From Holothuria scabra (taxonomy: Eukaryota > Echinodermata > Holothuroidea > Aspidochirotida > Holothuriidae), in NCBI GenBank assembly GCA_037179385.1, contig CM074188.1, positions 26,801,318 to 26,865,317 on the forward strand: a DNA stretch of 64,000 nt. Direction: 5' to 3'. Positions 24,465-35,250 of the stretch are shown here, piece by piece. The position numbers were made by a program, and so were the translations under genes. Each line of letters opens with the position of its first letter. Positions within the stretch are counted from its first letter, which is position 1. Below the pieces are notes generated by a model that saw only the letters and a list, made by a program, of their open reading frames with translations, was not told the DNA's origin and did not search any database.

Positions 24465-24655
24465 TGCCGCACCCTGTGGGCTGGGGGTTGTAGAATATGT
24501 CCACAGCATTTCCCGCCTGTCATAAGAGGCGACTAAAGGGACACCAAACTTGAACTTGAACCATACTTGAAAATAAATTTGAACTTTGAACTTCTTATGG
24601 AACAGACTGACACTATATAACACATTCTTGTTGGTGTGTTGTTAAATCTCATCTA
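24465..24655 (+). repeat. SINE-like repeat B, copy 1
   Basis: CCCTGTGGGCTGGGGGTTG, then CCGCCTGTCATAAGAGGCGA, CTAAA, ATAACACATTC and GTTAAATCTCATCTATCTAA. The same order of blocks occurs at 42588-42720. The CGCCTGTC.TAAGAGGCG stem-loop is a conserved part seen in dispersed invertebrate SINEs. No duplication was identified. Confidence 0.55.
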
Positions 24656-24689
24656 TCTAAATTCAACTCTTCACCCCCTCTCTTTTGGT

Positions 24690-25740
24690 TTGGATGAAGA
24701 GAGAAACCAATGCACTCCAGGTGACTTGTGTGTGTTCATGTACATAAATGTGTGTGGTTGTGTGTGTGTATGTGTGGGTGTTTGTGCATTTGTAACACTT
24801 TTCTCATTAACACTATGTCTCAAGATAGGAACGTCTGACCGTTTTTAAACTTGCATAGGTGCCCCCAATAATGAGAAGAAGAACCTCATTGTTTTTATAG
24901 AGGTCACAATATCTCAAGATAGAAAACTTGGATAGATTTCATATTGAGTATGCAGATGTTTTATGATTAGAGAATAGTCCCTATATTGTTTGTGGTGGAA
25001 GTAAAAGTCATCCGGGGTCACCGGGGATGAAACTCTGAAAACCTGGTTGAACACAATACCTCAATCTAGGAAACTTGGATTGGTTCCATGGTGGTATGTA
25101 GATGTGTTTTGGTGAGAGGATGGTCCCTATCAATTTTGGTAGAGGTCAGTCTGGGATTACCAAGGTCAAACCCTGCAAAACAATTTTCAACACGATATCT
25201 CAATGTAGGAAATTTGGATAAATTTCATATTTAATACATGGATGCACTGTTGTGAGAAAGACACTCCCAATTGTTTTTGGTGGAAGTCAGAAATCATTTG
25301 AGGTCACCAGAGGTAAAACTGCAAAAAACCATGTAATTGGCTTCAATTTTCAGTTTTTTGCCGCTAGAGAGTTTGGAGTGTGCTCTGAATATCTTCTCTC
25401 ATTTTTCCCCCTGAAAAGACTTCCTGCCCCCTCCCCAAAAGTTTCCCCTCCAGTTCCTTGCTTGGCTACAGGCCTGAATGGCTTGTTGTCCTGATATCTC
25501 AAGATTGCAATGATGGACAATTTTCATATCTGGTTTTTAGGTTTGCAATGTTGATAGAGAGAAGCCTACCATTTTGGTGGAGGTCAAAGGTCATTTGAGT
25601 TCACCAGCAGTAAAACTAAAAATGACATGTAAACACAATAACTCAAGATGGAAATGACGAACACTTTTCATATTTGGCATATAGATTTGTCATATTGAGT
25701 GGAAGATCCGTATTGTTATTGGTTGGGGTACACATGATTC
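24690..25740 (+). repeat. DR1-monomer composite repeat, block 5
   Basis: A head of the second type (GATGAAGAGAGAAACCAATG, TG run at 24728-24785) precedes decayed monomers such as GTAAAAGTCATCCGGGGTCA. It is interrupted at 25340-25480 by unrelated C/T-rich sequence, then two more monomers follow, including an exact AGGTCAAAGGTCA near 25580. Confidence 0.75.
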
Positions 25741-26214
25741 TCACAAGCAATTCATGAGAGAGGATTGACCTCTATATTAATTCAAGTTGGGGTGAGTGTA
25801 CTTTCCCTGTAAGGTTTAACTGATTTGAAGGCGTGTTATAAAGATGCTTGGTGAGTGTTAAGTTATGTAATCATGGCGTGGAATTTTGGTCCACAGTCCC
25901 TTGCAGGTGCCGTGACCCATTTTACGAAATTCTGCAAAATGCTTCTTCTACAGTATGTTTCTCATGTACAATCCTGATATTTTTCATAATGAAACTCAGT
26001 GAGTGGTCCGGCCCTTCAGGATTTTGGAAGGCCGGGTCCAAGATGGGGTCCTAATTAGGGCCCATTTCATTAAATATTGCACAATGATTAACCCCTGTAG
26101 GTAGTGCTTCACAGAGTTCACATCCTGTCATGAAGATGCTCAGTTTGTGATGTGTTTATTGTATTTTGGAAGTTTTGGTCCACAGTCCTCTCACTGTTTA
26201 TGTACCATCTTATG

Positions 26215-27515
26215 GAATTTTTGGTTTCGATGAAAGAGAAACCTATGCATTCATGATGGCGTGTGTGTGTATGTATGTGTGTATGTGCGTGTGTGTGTGT
26301 ATGTGTGCGTTTATGTGTGTGTGTGTGTGCGTGTGCGTGTGTTTGTGTGTGTGTGTATGTGATGCTTTTGCTTGTAAACATGATATCTCAAGAAGGGTAA
26401 GTGTGACTGATCTCATATTTGGTGTGTGGGCTGGCCATATTAAGTAGATGATCCCTAGCGATTTTTGTAGAGGTCAAAGGTCATTTGGGGTCAGGAGATG
26501 TCAAATGGTAAATTCCTTAGAAATTACTTGTAAACACGGTATCTCAAGAAAGGTAAGTGTGACTAATGTCATATTTGGTGTGATTGTTGGCCATATTGAG
26601 TAGATAATCCCTATTGTTTTTGGTGGAGGTCAAAGGTCATTTGGGGTCACAAGAGGCCAAAAGGTCAAAACCTTGTAAACACGATATCTCAAGAACAGTA
26701 CATGTGACTGATCTTATATTTGAGGTGTATGGGTTGGACGTATTGGGTAGGTATCTCTATTGATTTTCATGGAGTTCAAAGGTCATTTGGGGTCACGAGA
26801 GGTCAAATGGTAAATTCCTTAGAAAATGCCTGTAAACACGGTATCTCAAGAAAGGTAATTGTGACTAATCTCATATTTGGTATGTGGGTTGGCCATATTG
26901 AGTAGATGATCCCTATAGTAATTGGTGGAGGTCAAAGGTCATGTGGGTTCATGAGAGGTCAAAAGGTCAAAACCTTTTAAACATGATATTTAAAGAAAGG
27001 TGCAAGTGACATTGCTAATTTTTGGGTGTGTGTTGGTTGTATTAATTAGATGTTGTGTATCGATTTTCTTGAAGGTCGAAGGTCATTTGGGGTCAGCAGT
27101 GTCAAAGTCTGACAAACTTGCTTGCATAGTATTACAAGAATGGTAACTTGTAGGGTCTTCATACTTGACATGTAGATGATGCATGGTGAATCAATGATCC
27201 GTATAGTTTTTGGTGGACGTCAAATGTCACTTTGGTTCAGAAGGGGTCCAAAGTCTCAATATCATATTCACACAAATTTCCCATGGTTGGAGTCTTGGAT
27301 ACTGCAAAATTTCACACATGTAGATGTGATATCATGAGCAGAACCCCAGTTCTTGTAGGAAGCGTTGATGCCTTGCATGTATTCTTTGTGTCTACATTAC
27401 GGAGCACTGTCACTTTGAAAAACATTACAGAGCACTGTCAATATGAAAAAAAGATAGGCTTAAATTTCAGTGGCAAGGAATCACTAAGCAGTTTGGCTTT
27501 CTGGTTTGATTTGAG
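26215..27515 (+). repeat. DR1-monomer composite repeat, block 6 (complete)
   Basis: The head is GATGAAAGAGAAACCTATGC and ATTCATGATGGCG with a TG run (26262-26362). Five well-preserved monomers follow at a spacing of about 148-160 bp. A terminal segment (CATGGTTGGAGTCTTGGATA) and tail at 27470-27510 (GGCAAGGAATCACTAAGC, TTTGGCTTTCTGGTTTG) complete it. This is the best copy for deriving a consensus. Confidence 0.88.
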
Positions 27516-28997
27516 GAAATATTGCAAAATGCTCCTCCTACAAATTGTCTTGCACAACTTTGATGGCTGATCATAATGCCCTTTATTGTTGGTACCTTCA
27601 TTGTGTACAGAAATTTTGGGTCCTTGGCCCAAGATGTTGCCCTGAGGTCCATTTTGTTAGGTAAAGAGTTAACAACTCCTGGTTCTTCATAAGGTCTACT
27701 ACACTCCTTACAGTTAACTGTCAGTGGAAGTGTGTGGATCATATGTATCTGACTACAGTACCTGTAGGGAAGTTATGAGAGATTTACAAGGAGTCTTTAA
27801 TCTCTCTGAGCACATTCAGTTGTCTATCGAGTTGGTAGTTTTGTACAGTTTGGTCGTAAGTCTATTTAGTAGGTTATTACATATCGAAATGAGGGAATAA
27901 TTTTAAACACCTTTTTGATAAGTTTAACTAAGGTTTTGAATTGAACCATCCTGTCACTGGATGCTATGTTTGCATAAAAATATCATGTTCACCTTTCTTG
28001 AGCCAACATTAGGTTGGGGGAGAGAAGTTCAACAGGGTTCAAATGAGCTTCTGCACCAATGGTGACCAGTGTTTTTCTTTCTAAAACATTATTATAATTA
28101 TACTTCAACTTGGTATAAAGCATTTCCTTCAGAACATCCAGGAATTTTGGATCCATTTAAAGGGTAAAAAGTTGATATGGGTAGGAAAAACCAGCAAACT
28201 GGAAAGCTCCTTGCATGGAAATAATGGTATTTGGAGGGAAATGAAGATTTCTATGCATAGAGCATTATGGAAAAGTTGTAGCAAATTTGACTTGCATCCA
28301 AGGAAAAAAATATTTTTTCCACCCCTGGCAGTTGTCCCAAACATATTTTGAGCAACAGCTATTGTCAAAATTTTACACCTAAATGTACTGTACCACAGCT
28401 CTATTGTGACAACATCAAGGGTTATAGCTACAGTGGAGGATATCAGATGGTGGTTACCAGCAATCATTATTTTTATTGAGCACTCTGACGTTTTATTAAA
28501 GAAATTTAAAAAAAACAACATAAACCAAATAGTACGTGTAATTTTATCTGAACAATATGCATCCCTCCTCTTTGAGGTATGAGCTGCTGCACCCTTGGTG
28601 CTCTAGTTTTATGTCTGAGATTGACAGGTATGCAATACAAGTTTGTGCAAAATGACATCGCAAAATGAATTTGGATTTTAGAAAATGGAGGTTTCCTGTC
28701 TCTAAGCCTAATGAATGGAAAATATAAATGGCTGGGATTACATAAACTGTCATAAGTTAAAATTTTTGGGTGCAAATAAGAATCATAAATGAACAATTTT
28801 AAGAGAAATTAATTCTGCTAATGTTGTGGTTTTAGTAATTTCATGAGTGAAGAATAGAAGGTAAGCTATATAATGGCACTTAACTCTGAGTTTACAAAGT
28901 GTATATGGCCATGGCAATGCTTGTGAACAATACCATTCTTTTAATTTATTTTCCATGACAGTATGTTTGGACCTATTATCTTGTTTCTCAATTACAG
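27516..28997. other. No gene seen
   Basis: Intronic sequence. A minus-strand open frame of 130 codons (28129-28521) has low-complexity Phe/Ile/Leu composition and no domain signature. Confidence 0.5.
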
Positions 28998-29234
28998 TTG
29001 AAGAATGTTACCAGTCATCTCTCCTTCGCCCTTGGTGGTGGTGGTGGGGCAGGTGGTGGTGGCGAAGAAGATTGTGGTGGACCTGGAGTCCAGCTAAAGG
29101 CAACATCTGTTGCTACAGTAGTGGGTCCTTTATAAATGGATATAAGTCAATCTTTCACAGCAGTGTTGCTGAACGTTATCAATTTGAACTCAGATGGGGA
29201 TTGGATAATGAGGATCGCTATGAAAACTGGTTTG
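28998..29234 (+). CDS. Exon: second half of AMOP domain, with an in-frame poly-tryptophan insertion
   Basis: The exon is 237 nt, phase 1 to 1. The acceptor is CAATTACAG and the donor is GTGAGT. It opens VEECYQSS and later has KGNICCYSSGSFINGY, which fits the AMOP C-terminal pattern CxRS...GxGQQCCYxxxGxL. Between these, a TGG-rich microsatellite (29033-29086) encodes 11 tryptophans within about 18 residues, mixed with Arg and Gly. Both ends are in the correct spliced frame, so no stop arises. The adjacent frame would read glycine-rich, closer to what the family has there. The tract may be a real expansion, or it may hide two compensating frame errors. Confidence 0.88.
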
Positions 29235-29295
29235 GTGAGTTAAGCTGAGCAATAATGAACCTGACCTTTCTTGTATTTACAGGCATGATCATTTA

Positions 29296-30770
29296 TTTTT
29301 GATTCCTTGCCAATAAGACAGGCAAGGAATCTGTGAAAATTGGTGATGTCATTATGTGTGTATGTATGTGTGTATGTATTTGTTTGTGAAACTTTGCTCG
29401 TAATTAAGCAGGACATCTCTACAATCCTGCACAAAAATGATGGGACATTTTTGCCCAAATGTAGCAACATGTATGCAAAGACTCGTTGGTTTTCCAAAAT
29501 CCCCTCCCCCCAAGTTCAATGTTGTTCTCGACAAAATATTCTCAAAATTTTAAAAATTGCAACATTGAACGGGGGAGCAGGGGACTGTCCCATGTATTTT
29601 TGTCCAGGATTGTAGATGGGAATGACCCACATGTTCACATTTGGTATACAGCTGTATCATGTTGAGAGGAAGAACCCTACTGTTTTGGTGAAGGAAGCAT
29701 GATCTCTCAAAATAGGAATGACCAACACCTTTCATATTTGGTATATAGTGTTGCAGTCATCATGCTGGTGGGTGGTAAATATGGAGGTGAAAAGACGAGA
29801 ATAAACAATTTAAGAAACTCACAGATTACTTCTACTGTCACATGCTATTTATTGGACAGCACCAGTAAGAGAGAGAATGTATGTAAGCAGGCATGCTGCA
29901 TACACATTTTGCCTGAGGGGGCATACGAATAAGTTTCCTTCCTAGCTTAATCATGTTGAGTGGAAGAAGCGTGCTGTTTTTGGTGGAAATCAAATGTAAT
30001 TGGAGGTCAGGGTCAATACTGGGAAACATTGTAAACACAATATCTAAAGGTAAGAATGATTGTCAATTTTCATATTTAGTATAAAGATTTGTCATGCTGA
30101 GAAGAAGAACCTTATTGTTTTTTGTGTAGGTCAAAGGTTGTGTAAGTTCACTAGAGGGAGGTCATTTGACGTACATAACCAGAGGTGCCTGTGAAAACCT
30201 CAAAAATGGCTTGTGAACATGATGTTCAAAGATATGAATGACCAACATGTTTCATAATTGATATAGCTTCTTCATGTTGAGAGAAAGAACCCTATTGTTT
30301 TTGGTGGAGTTTAAAGGTTTTAGGTCACCAAGGGTCAAAAAGTGAAAACCTTGTTAACACAATATCTCAAGAAAGGAATGACTGACATTTCATATGTAGA
30401 TGCGTCATGCTGGGGAGAAGGATTTTTGGTAGAGCTGATCAGATGTCATTTGAAGTCACCAGAGGTAAAATTATGAAAAACCTAAAATGTGGCTTCAAAA
30501 CATGGCATCTCTAGGTAGGAGTGACAGACACTTCATATCTGGTAAGTAGATTTGCCATGTTGAGAGGAAGAGCTCTATTGTTTGTGGTGAAGGTCAAAGG
30601 TCATTTGAAGTAAGTGGCTGTAAAACTGGGAAAACATCAAAAATGGCTTGCAAACATGATATCTCAAGATATATCCCATACCCTTTCTATATATATGTCA
30701 TATTGATTTGTCATTTTCAGAAGAATATAATTTTTGGGTGTGGTCAAAAGTCATTTGAGATAAAACTGCA
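29296..30770 (+). repeat. DR1-monomer composite repeat, block 7
   Basis: It begins 60 bases after an exon of the main gene. The head is GATTCCTTGCCAATAAGACA and GGCAAGGAATC with GGTGATGTCATTATG. About seven decayed monomers follow (TGTTGAGAGGAAGAACCCTA subtype). A non-repeat insertion lies between about 29400 and 29620. Confidence 0.75.
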
Positions 30771-31000
30771 AAAACAGTGTCATCAGCTTCAATTTTCAAT
30801 TTTTTCATCCCTAGAGAGTCTAAAGTTTGTTGCCTGAAAAGACCTTTGTCCCCCTTCCCTCCCCTTCCCCCCACACCCAGACAATTAGCTACACATACCT
30901 TAAAACACGCACATTTAAAACATTCTGACATAAATATTGATAGAATCACATTTAATTAAACATCATGTGATGGGTGAAAATTCAGATGAGATTCCAACAA

Positions 31001-31026
31001 GGTGGGTTGGATATATCCAACCCACC
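31001..31026. repeat. Perfect 26-bp palindrome downstream of the nanos-like exon
   Basis: GGTGGGTTGGATA joined to its exact reverse complement, with no loop. It lies 35 bases past the stop of the antisense nanos-like exon, so it would be in that transcript's 3' UTR if transcribed. Confidence 0.85.
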
Positions 31027-31061
31027 CTATATTCCAAGATGATTAGTGCACGGTGGGCGTT

Positions 31062-31238
31062 TCACTGTGCCTTGTAGGGACAATATTTGATAGCGTGCAC
31101 CCGATCCCCATTAGCTCCACATATGGGACACGTGTAGGCCCGCAATATTGGGCATTTAATGTTCTGGTAGCCATCGTTGAGTGTGTGAGAGGAGTAAACG
31201 GCCTCAGACTCTGCGTTATTGTGGCAGAAAACACAATG
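31062..31238 (-). CDS. nanos-like: Nanos-type zinc-finger exon (C-terminal, antisense in an intron of the main gene)
   Basis: The exon encodes 58 residues plus a TGA stop. It holds two complete CCHC fingers: [15 protein letters not shown] and NIKC form the first, and [21 protein letters not shown] the second. This is the Nanos RNA-binding domain, including the family signature CPxLRxYxCPxCGAxGDxxHxxKYCP. Nanos proteins act with Pumilio and CCR4-NOT to repress mRNAs, classically in germ-line cells. Directly upstream on this strand is a strong 3' splice site, a CT-rich tract ending CCTCAG, and an in-frame TAA lies 18 codons before the first finger. It is therefore a 3' exon or a 5'-truncated copy. 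No N-terminal exon with a NOT1-interacting motif was found. The finger domain shows no damage. Confidence 0.8.
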   Translation of the reverse strand, partial: HCVFCHNNAESEAVYSSHTLNDGYQNIKCPILRAYTCPICGANGDRVHAIKYCPYKAQ

Positions 31239-31554
31239 CTGAGGAAAAAAAGGAGGCAAGAGATATTGATAATTGTGTTAAGATGTTAACACTTGGTGCT
31301 TGGTAGTCCTCTCGTCTGGCCCTCACTCCATTCCACTTGTTCAGATTTGAAGTGCAAATGTACAGGGTGTTTAGGCACTAATGTGTTGCTCGGGTTCTCG
31401 GTTGTTCCTCCAGAGAAATTTGTAAATTATCATGCATGTCCCCAAGGGATTAATCATAAATGTTGGAAGTTTAAACAACAAGAAGCTTTAATCTGCTTAA
31501 CAATGTCTCCAACTTAAATGCATGGAGAGTAGAATAATCAGTTGAATGTGTAGC

Positions 31555-32560
31555 TTAAGGTAAGAAACTTGATTAGATTTCACATTTAGTATGTGAATGT
31601 GTTATAGTCATAAGATGATCTATATTGATTTTGATGGAGGTCAGAGGTCATCTGGGGTCACCAGATGTCAAACTCTGAAATCCTTGTTAATACGATAGAT
31701 TAAAGTAAGAAAATTGAATAGAATTCATATTTGGTATGTTGATGTGTTATGGTCAAAGAATGGTCCCAACTGATTTAAGTGGAGGTCAAAGGTCATCTGG
31801 GTTCACCAGAGGTCAAAGTTTGGAAACAATATTGTTAACACAATATCTCAAGGTAGGAAACTTGAATAGCTTTCTGACTGGGTATGTGGATGGATATGGT
31901 CAGAAGAGGGTACTTATTGATTTTGGTGGAGATCAAAGCTGGTCATCCGGGGTCACCAGAAGTCAAACTCTGAATACCTTGTGAATACAATATCTCAAGG
32001 TAGGAAATTTCATTAGATTTTGTATATGGTGTGTGGATGTGTTATGATCATTAGATGTTCAGTGTGTATTTTGGTGGAGGTCAAACCTCATCTGGGGTCA
32101 CCAGGGGTCAAGCACTGAAAACCTTGTTAACACATTATCTCAACTTAGGAAACTTGAATAGATTTCATATTTAGTATGTGGATGTGTTATGGTCAGAAGA
32201 TGGTCCACATTGATTTTTGAGGAGGTCAAACATCTTCTGGGGTCACCGGAGGTCAGACTTTAAAAATCTTGTTAAAATAATATCTCAAGGAAGAAAACTT
32301 CAATAGATTTCATATTTAGTATGGTAATGGGCTACTGTCAGAAGATGGTTCTGATTGATTTTGGTGGAGGTCAAAGATCATCTGAGGTCACTTAAGGTCA
32401 TTTCTCTGAAAACCTTGTTTGCACAATATCTTCAGGTATGAAAGTTGGATTGAATTTGACACTTTGTATGTAGATGTGTTGGTTAGAGGAAGAATCACAG
32501 TTTTTGGTCGAGGTCAGAGATCATCTTGGGTCACCAGGGGTTAAATGTGGTATTATTTGG
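31555..32560 (+). repeat. DR1-monomer composite repeat, block 8
   Basis: Six to seven monomers of the GGTAGGAAACTTGAATAG / GTTATGGTCAGAAGATGG subtype, period about 145 bp, with cores such as GGAGGTCAAAGGTCATCTGG. No head or tail is visible. It lies just upstream, in antisense terms, of the nanos-like exon. Confidence 0.85.
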
Positions 32561-32947
32561 ATATGTTTCAACAAAACCTCAATGCACATTATGGTTATAT
32601 CCTGTCTGCAGAGAACTGCTTGTAGTATCCAACCAGAACCAGAACCAGAACCATATCTGGTGTTATACTGCAGTTGATACTGTATGCGTCAGAAACATGC
32701 ACAAGAAGGTGATGTTTGTTTTGAACGATTAATGAACCATGTCCAGCTAAAAGTCTTGTTATCCTAAAATAACTAAAAAGCCCATCAACTAATCTGCCTC
32801 TCTGCCTTGCGAAGCAAACTAAACAGGTTCAGAAAAATTTGGAAAATTTCATGAACCAACTCAGTGTAATGCTTCAAATGTCAAGGAACATGAAGTCAGC
32901 AGATTAAATCATGATAATTCTTATTGGCTTGTAATACAGTTTATAGT

Positions 32948-33120
32948 AGGGAGCTTTAGATTTCACGACGCGGACCTCATCTACAACGAAATGACGTCAT
33001 TTGTACCTATGCCATTTCGAACGGAACGCGCTACACACAGTTGCTAAATGGCAAGGGAAATGTAGGTTGTGACGTCACTACGTTGTAGTTGACGTCCGCA
33101 TCATGAAATCTAAAGCTCAC
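32948..33120. mobile_element. Foldback MITE with a CRE-like site in each arm
   Basis: GGGAGCTTTAGATTTCACGA and CGCGGAC with CTACAACG on the left are mirrored on the right by CGTTGTAGTTGACGTCCGC and TGAAATCTAAAGCTCAC. Each arm has TGACGTCA (32992-32999 and 33070-33077), the palindromic cAMP-response element sequence. Total about 173 bp. Confidence 0.78.
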
Positions 33121-33436
33121 TAATGTCTGGCTGCTGCAGAACACCACATAAGGATCAAGGGGACGACGTGAAAGATTTGACCATATGAATTTTTTTTATA
33201 TTTCTTTCATTTTGTCGATTTAAGTTTTCAGAGTTTTTGTACAAGGCTTTGTTTTCACCTTTTTTGTTTTAAAGTATTTGTTCTGCTTAGAGCTTTACTT
33301 TTAGAACAAGTGCTAGAGAAATATAACATTAATGACCTTTTTTTTTTCCTCCTGTTTATTGAGTATTCTTTCAATTCTTAAACTTGTACAATATTTACAT
33401 CGATCACTGTATGCAAATTGTTTATTCACTATAATA

Positions 33437-34658
33437 TATTTATATGTTCTTGTATTATTGGACTATTCTGCTGCTTTTGATACCATTGATCATACTATCC
33501 TTTTACAACGCCTTTCTAATAGATTTGGATTTTGTGAAACTGCACTCCGCTGGTTTACATCATACTTTACCAACCGATTGCAACATATTAATATCAATGG
33601 TCACTTATCTGAGGCTCATGTACCTGAAGAGGGAGTCCCTCAAGGATCTGTTATTGGTCCTCTTGCTTTCACTTTGTACACATCTCCTATTGAAAACATA
33701 ATAGAATCATATGGTCTGTCCAAAATGATTTATGCAGATGACACTCAAGTGTATGCTATAGTTGATAATAGAAACTGCCATTCAGTATTACCGCAACTGG
33801 AAACGTGTGTTAAGGACATCCTTTCGTGGTCAACCACCAACAGTTTAAAACTCAATCCTGAGAAAACTGAAGTACTACACCTTGTTTCTCGCTTTCGTGA
33901 TACTATACCACTCACCAGTATTTCCATTGGAGACTCTTTAATCACGCCTGCCCAGAGTGCAAAAAATCTGGGTGTTATTTTCCAGAATGATCTTAGCTTA
34001 TCTCAGCATATTAATAATGTGTGTCGCTCTGCCTCCTTTGCTTTGCACAAAATTGGTCAATTACGACATTATTTGGATGCCCAAACTACTGAAAAGCTTA
34101 TTCATGCATTCGTTACCTGTCGTCTGGATTATGGAAATAGTCTTTTGTATGGTTTACCTAAACACCAAATTTCAAAACTCCAGCGAATTCAAAACTCAGC
34201 AGCTCGACTTGTTGCATTAACAAAATCATGTGACCACATCACCCCTGTTCTTCGTAATCTTCACTGGCTTCCTGTGCAGCATCGTATCAACTACAAAATC
34301 CTTCTTCTTTCATACAAATGCATCCATGGTTTTGCTCCATTATATCTAAAGGATCTTATATCTAATTACAAGCCTTTACGTGAACTACGTTCCAGCTCTC
34401 AATCTCTTTTAAATGTGCCGTCATCTGTTACCCATTCTTATGGTGATCGTGCTTTTTCAACAGTATCTGCGAAACTGTGGAATGACCCTCCATCTTTTGT
34501 CAAGAACTCTTCCACTGTTGGACAATTTAAAACTAACTTGAAAACTCATTTGTTTACTTTGTCTTATTGACCGCATGTTGTATAGTTTTAGCGCTTTGAG
34601 ACTTCTTGTGTAAGGCGCTATATAAGAACTGTTATATTATTATTATTATTATTATATG
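33437..34658 (+). mobile_element. 5'-truncated L2/CR1-like LINE with open RT frame and (ATT)n tail
   Basis: A near-perfect 15-base duplication (TTATTCACTATAATA at 33422-33436, TTATTCACCATAATA at 34659-34673) flanks the element. It contains a continuous open frame to 34570: LLDYSAAFDTIDHTILL, GVPQGSVIGPLAFTLYTSP, MIYADDTQVYA and LKLNPEKTEVL, then the C-terminal HLHWLPV-type block and the closing FKTNLKTHLFTLSY. The 3' UTR has AGCGCTTTGAGAC, then AAGGCGCTATATAAGAACTG and an ATT run, the usual L2/CR1-group tail. The ORF start upstream at 33332 is flanking DNA, not part of the element. About 380 codons of the RT C-terminal half stay open. Confidence 0.88.
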
Positions 34659-35167
34659 TTATTCACCATAATAATAATAACAATAACAATAATTACAAGT
34701 GTGGATTGTACCTTAGGGTGACATTTACATTGACTTGCACATTAAACATTCAAATTTCTAACCTTACCCTATCCCTGAGCCACTTGAACGAAATTTGGTG
34801 GTGATACCTTTTAGACCAAAAGGAGCAATTTAAATTTCCAACAATAAAGTTATTCTTCTAAATGGTACCTAATAAATACCCACGGCCGTCACCAGCTTTT
34901 TTCAAAGGGGGGTGCGTTTTGAAATTCTAGCCTGTGTGTGAGGAAATTGTTGTGGACAAGGCCACGAAATAACAGAAGGGGGTGGGCATGGGAGGGGGTC
35001 CCCCTTCTATGGTAGGGAGCTTTGCAATTTTTCAACTTAAAATGGCACAATCTGGTGCATACCAAGAGAGGAAATTCAGGTATAGGATTAACTGTTTCTG
35101 GAAGGGTGATAGATAATTGTAATCATTATATTCTCCTTGAAAACACATATGAATGATTAACTCACAA

Positions 35168-35250
35168 ATAAATTTGACCCCTAACTCCGCGTGAGAGGCG
35201 GATGCTCTTACCGTTGGACCAAGCACGCGGTCAGAAGGATTCGGTAGCGT
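35168..35250 (-). repeat. tRNA-Glu-like SINE head
   Basis: On the minus strand TGGTCCAACGGTAAGAGCAT with an anticodon arm TCCGCCTCTCACGCGGA (CTC, Glu) gives perfect D-arm and anticodon-arm pairing. The T-arm is degenerate, so this is a SINE head or tRNA pseudogene rather than a working tRNA. Confidence 0.6.

Noticed and set aside
26118..26447. His/Thr-rich and Cys/Val-rich ORFs on opposite strands
   Set aside because: Both are readings of the TG/CA microsatellite in a repeat head.
28129..28521. 130-codon minus-strand ORF
   Set aside because: Low-complexity hydrophobic composition, no domain signature, no splice context; expected by chance in AT-rich DNA.
35180..35240. Functional tRNA-Glu gene
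   Set aside because: D-arm and anticodon arm pair, but T-arm and acceptor stem do not; it fits a SINE head.
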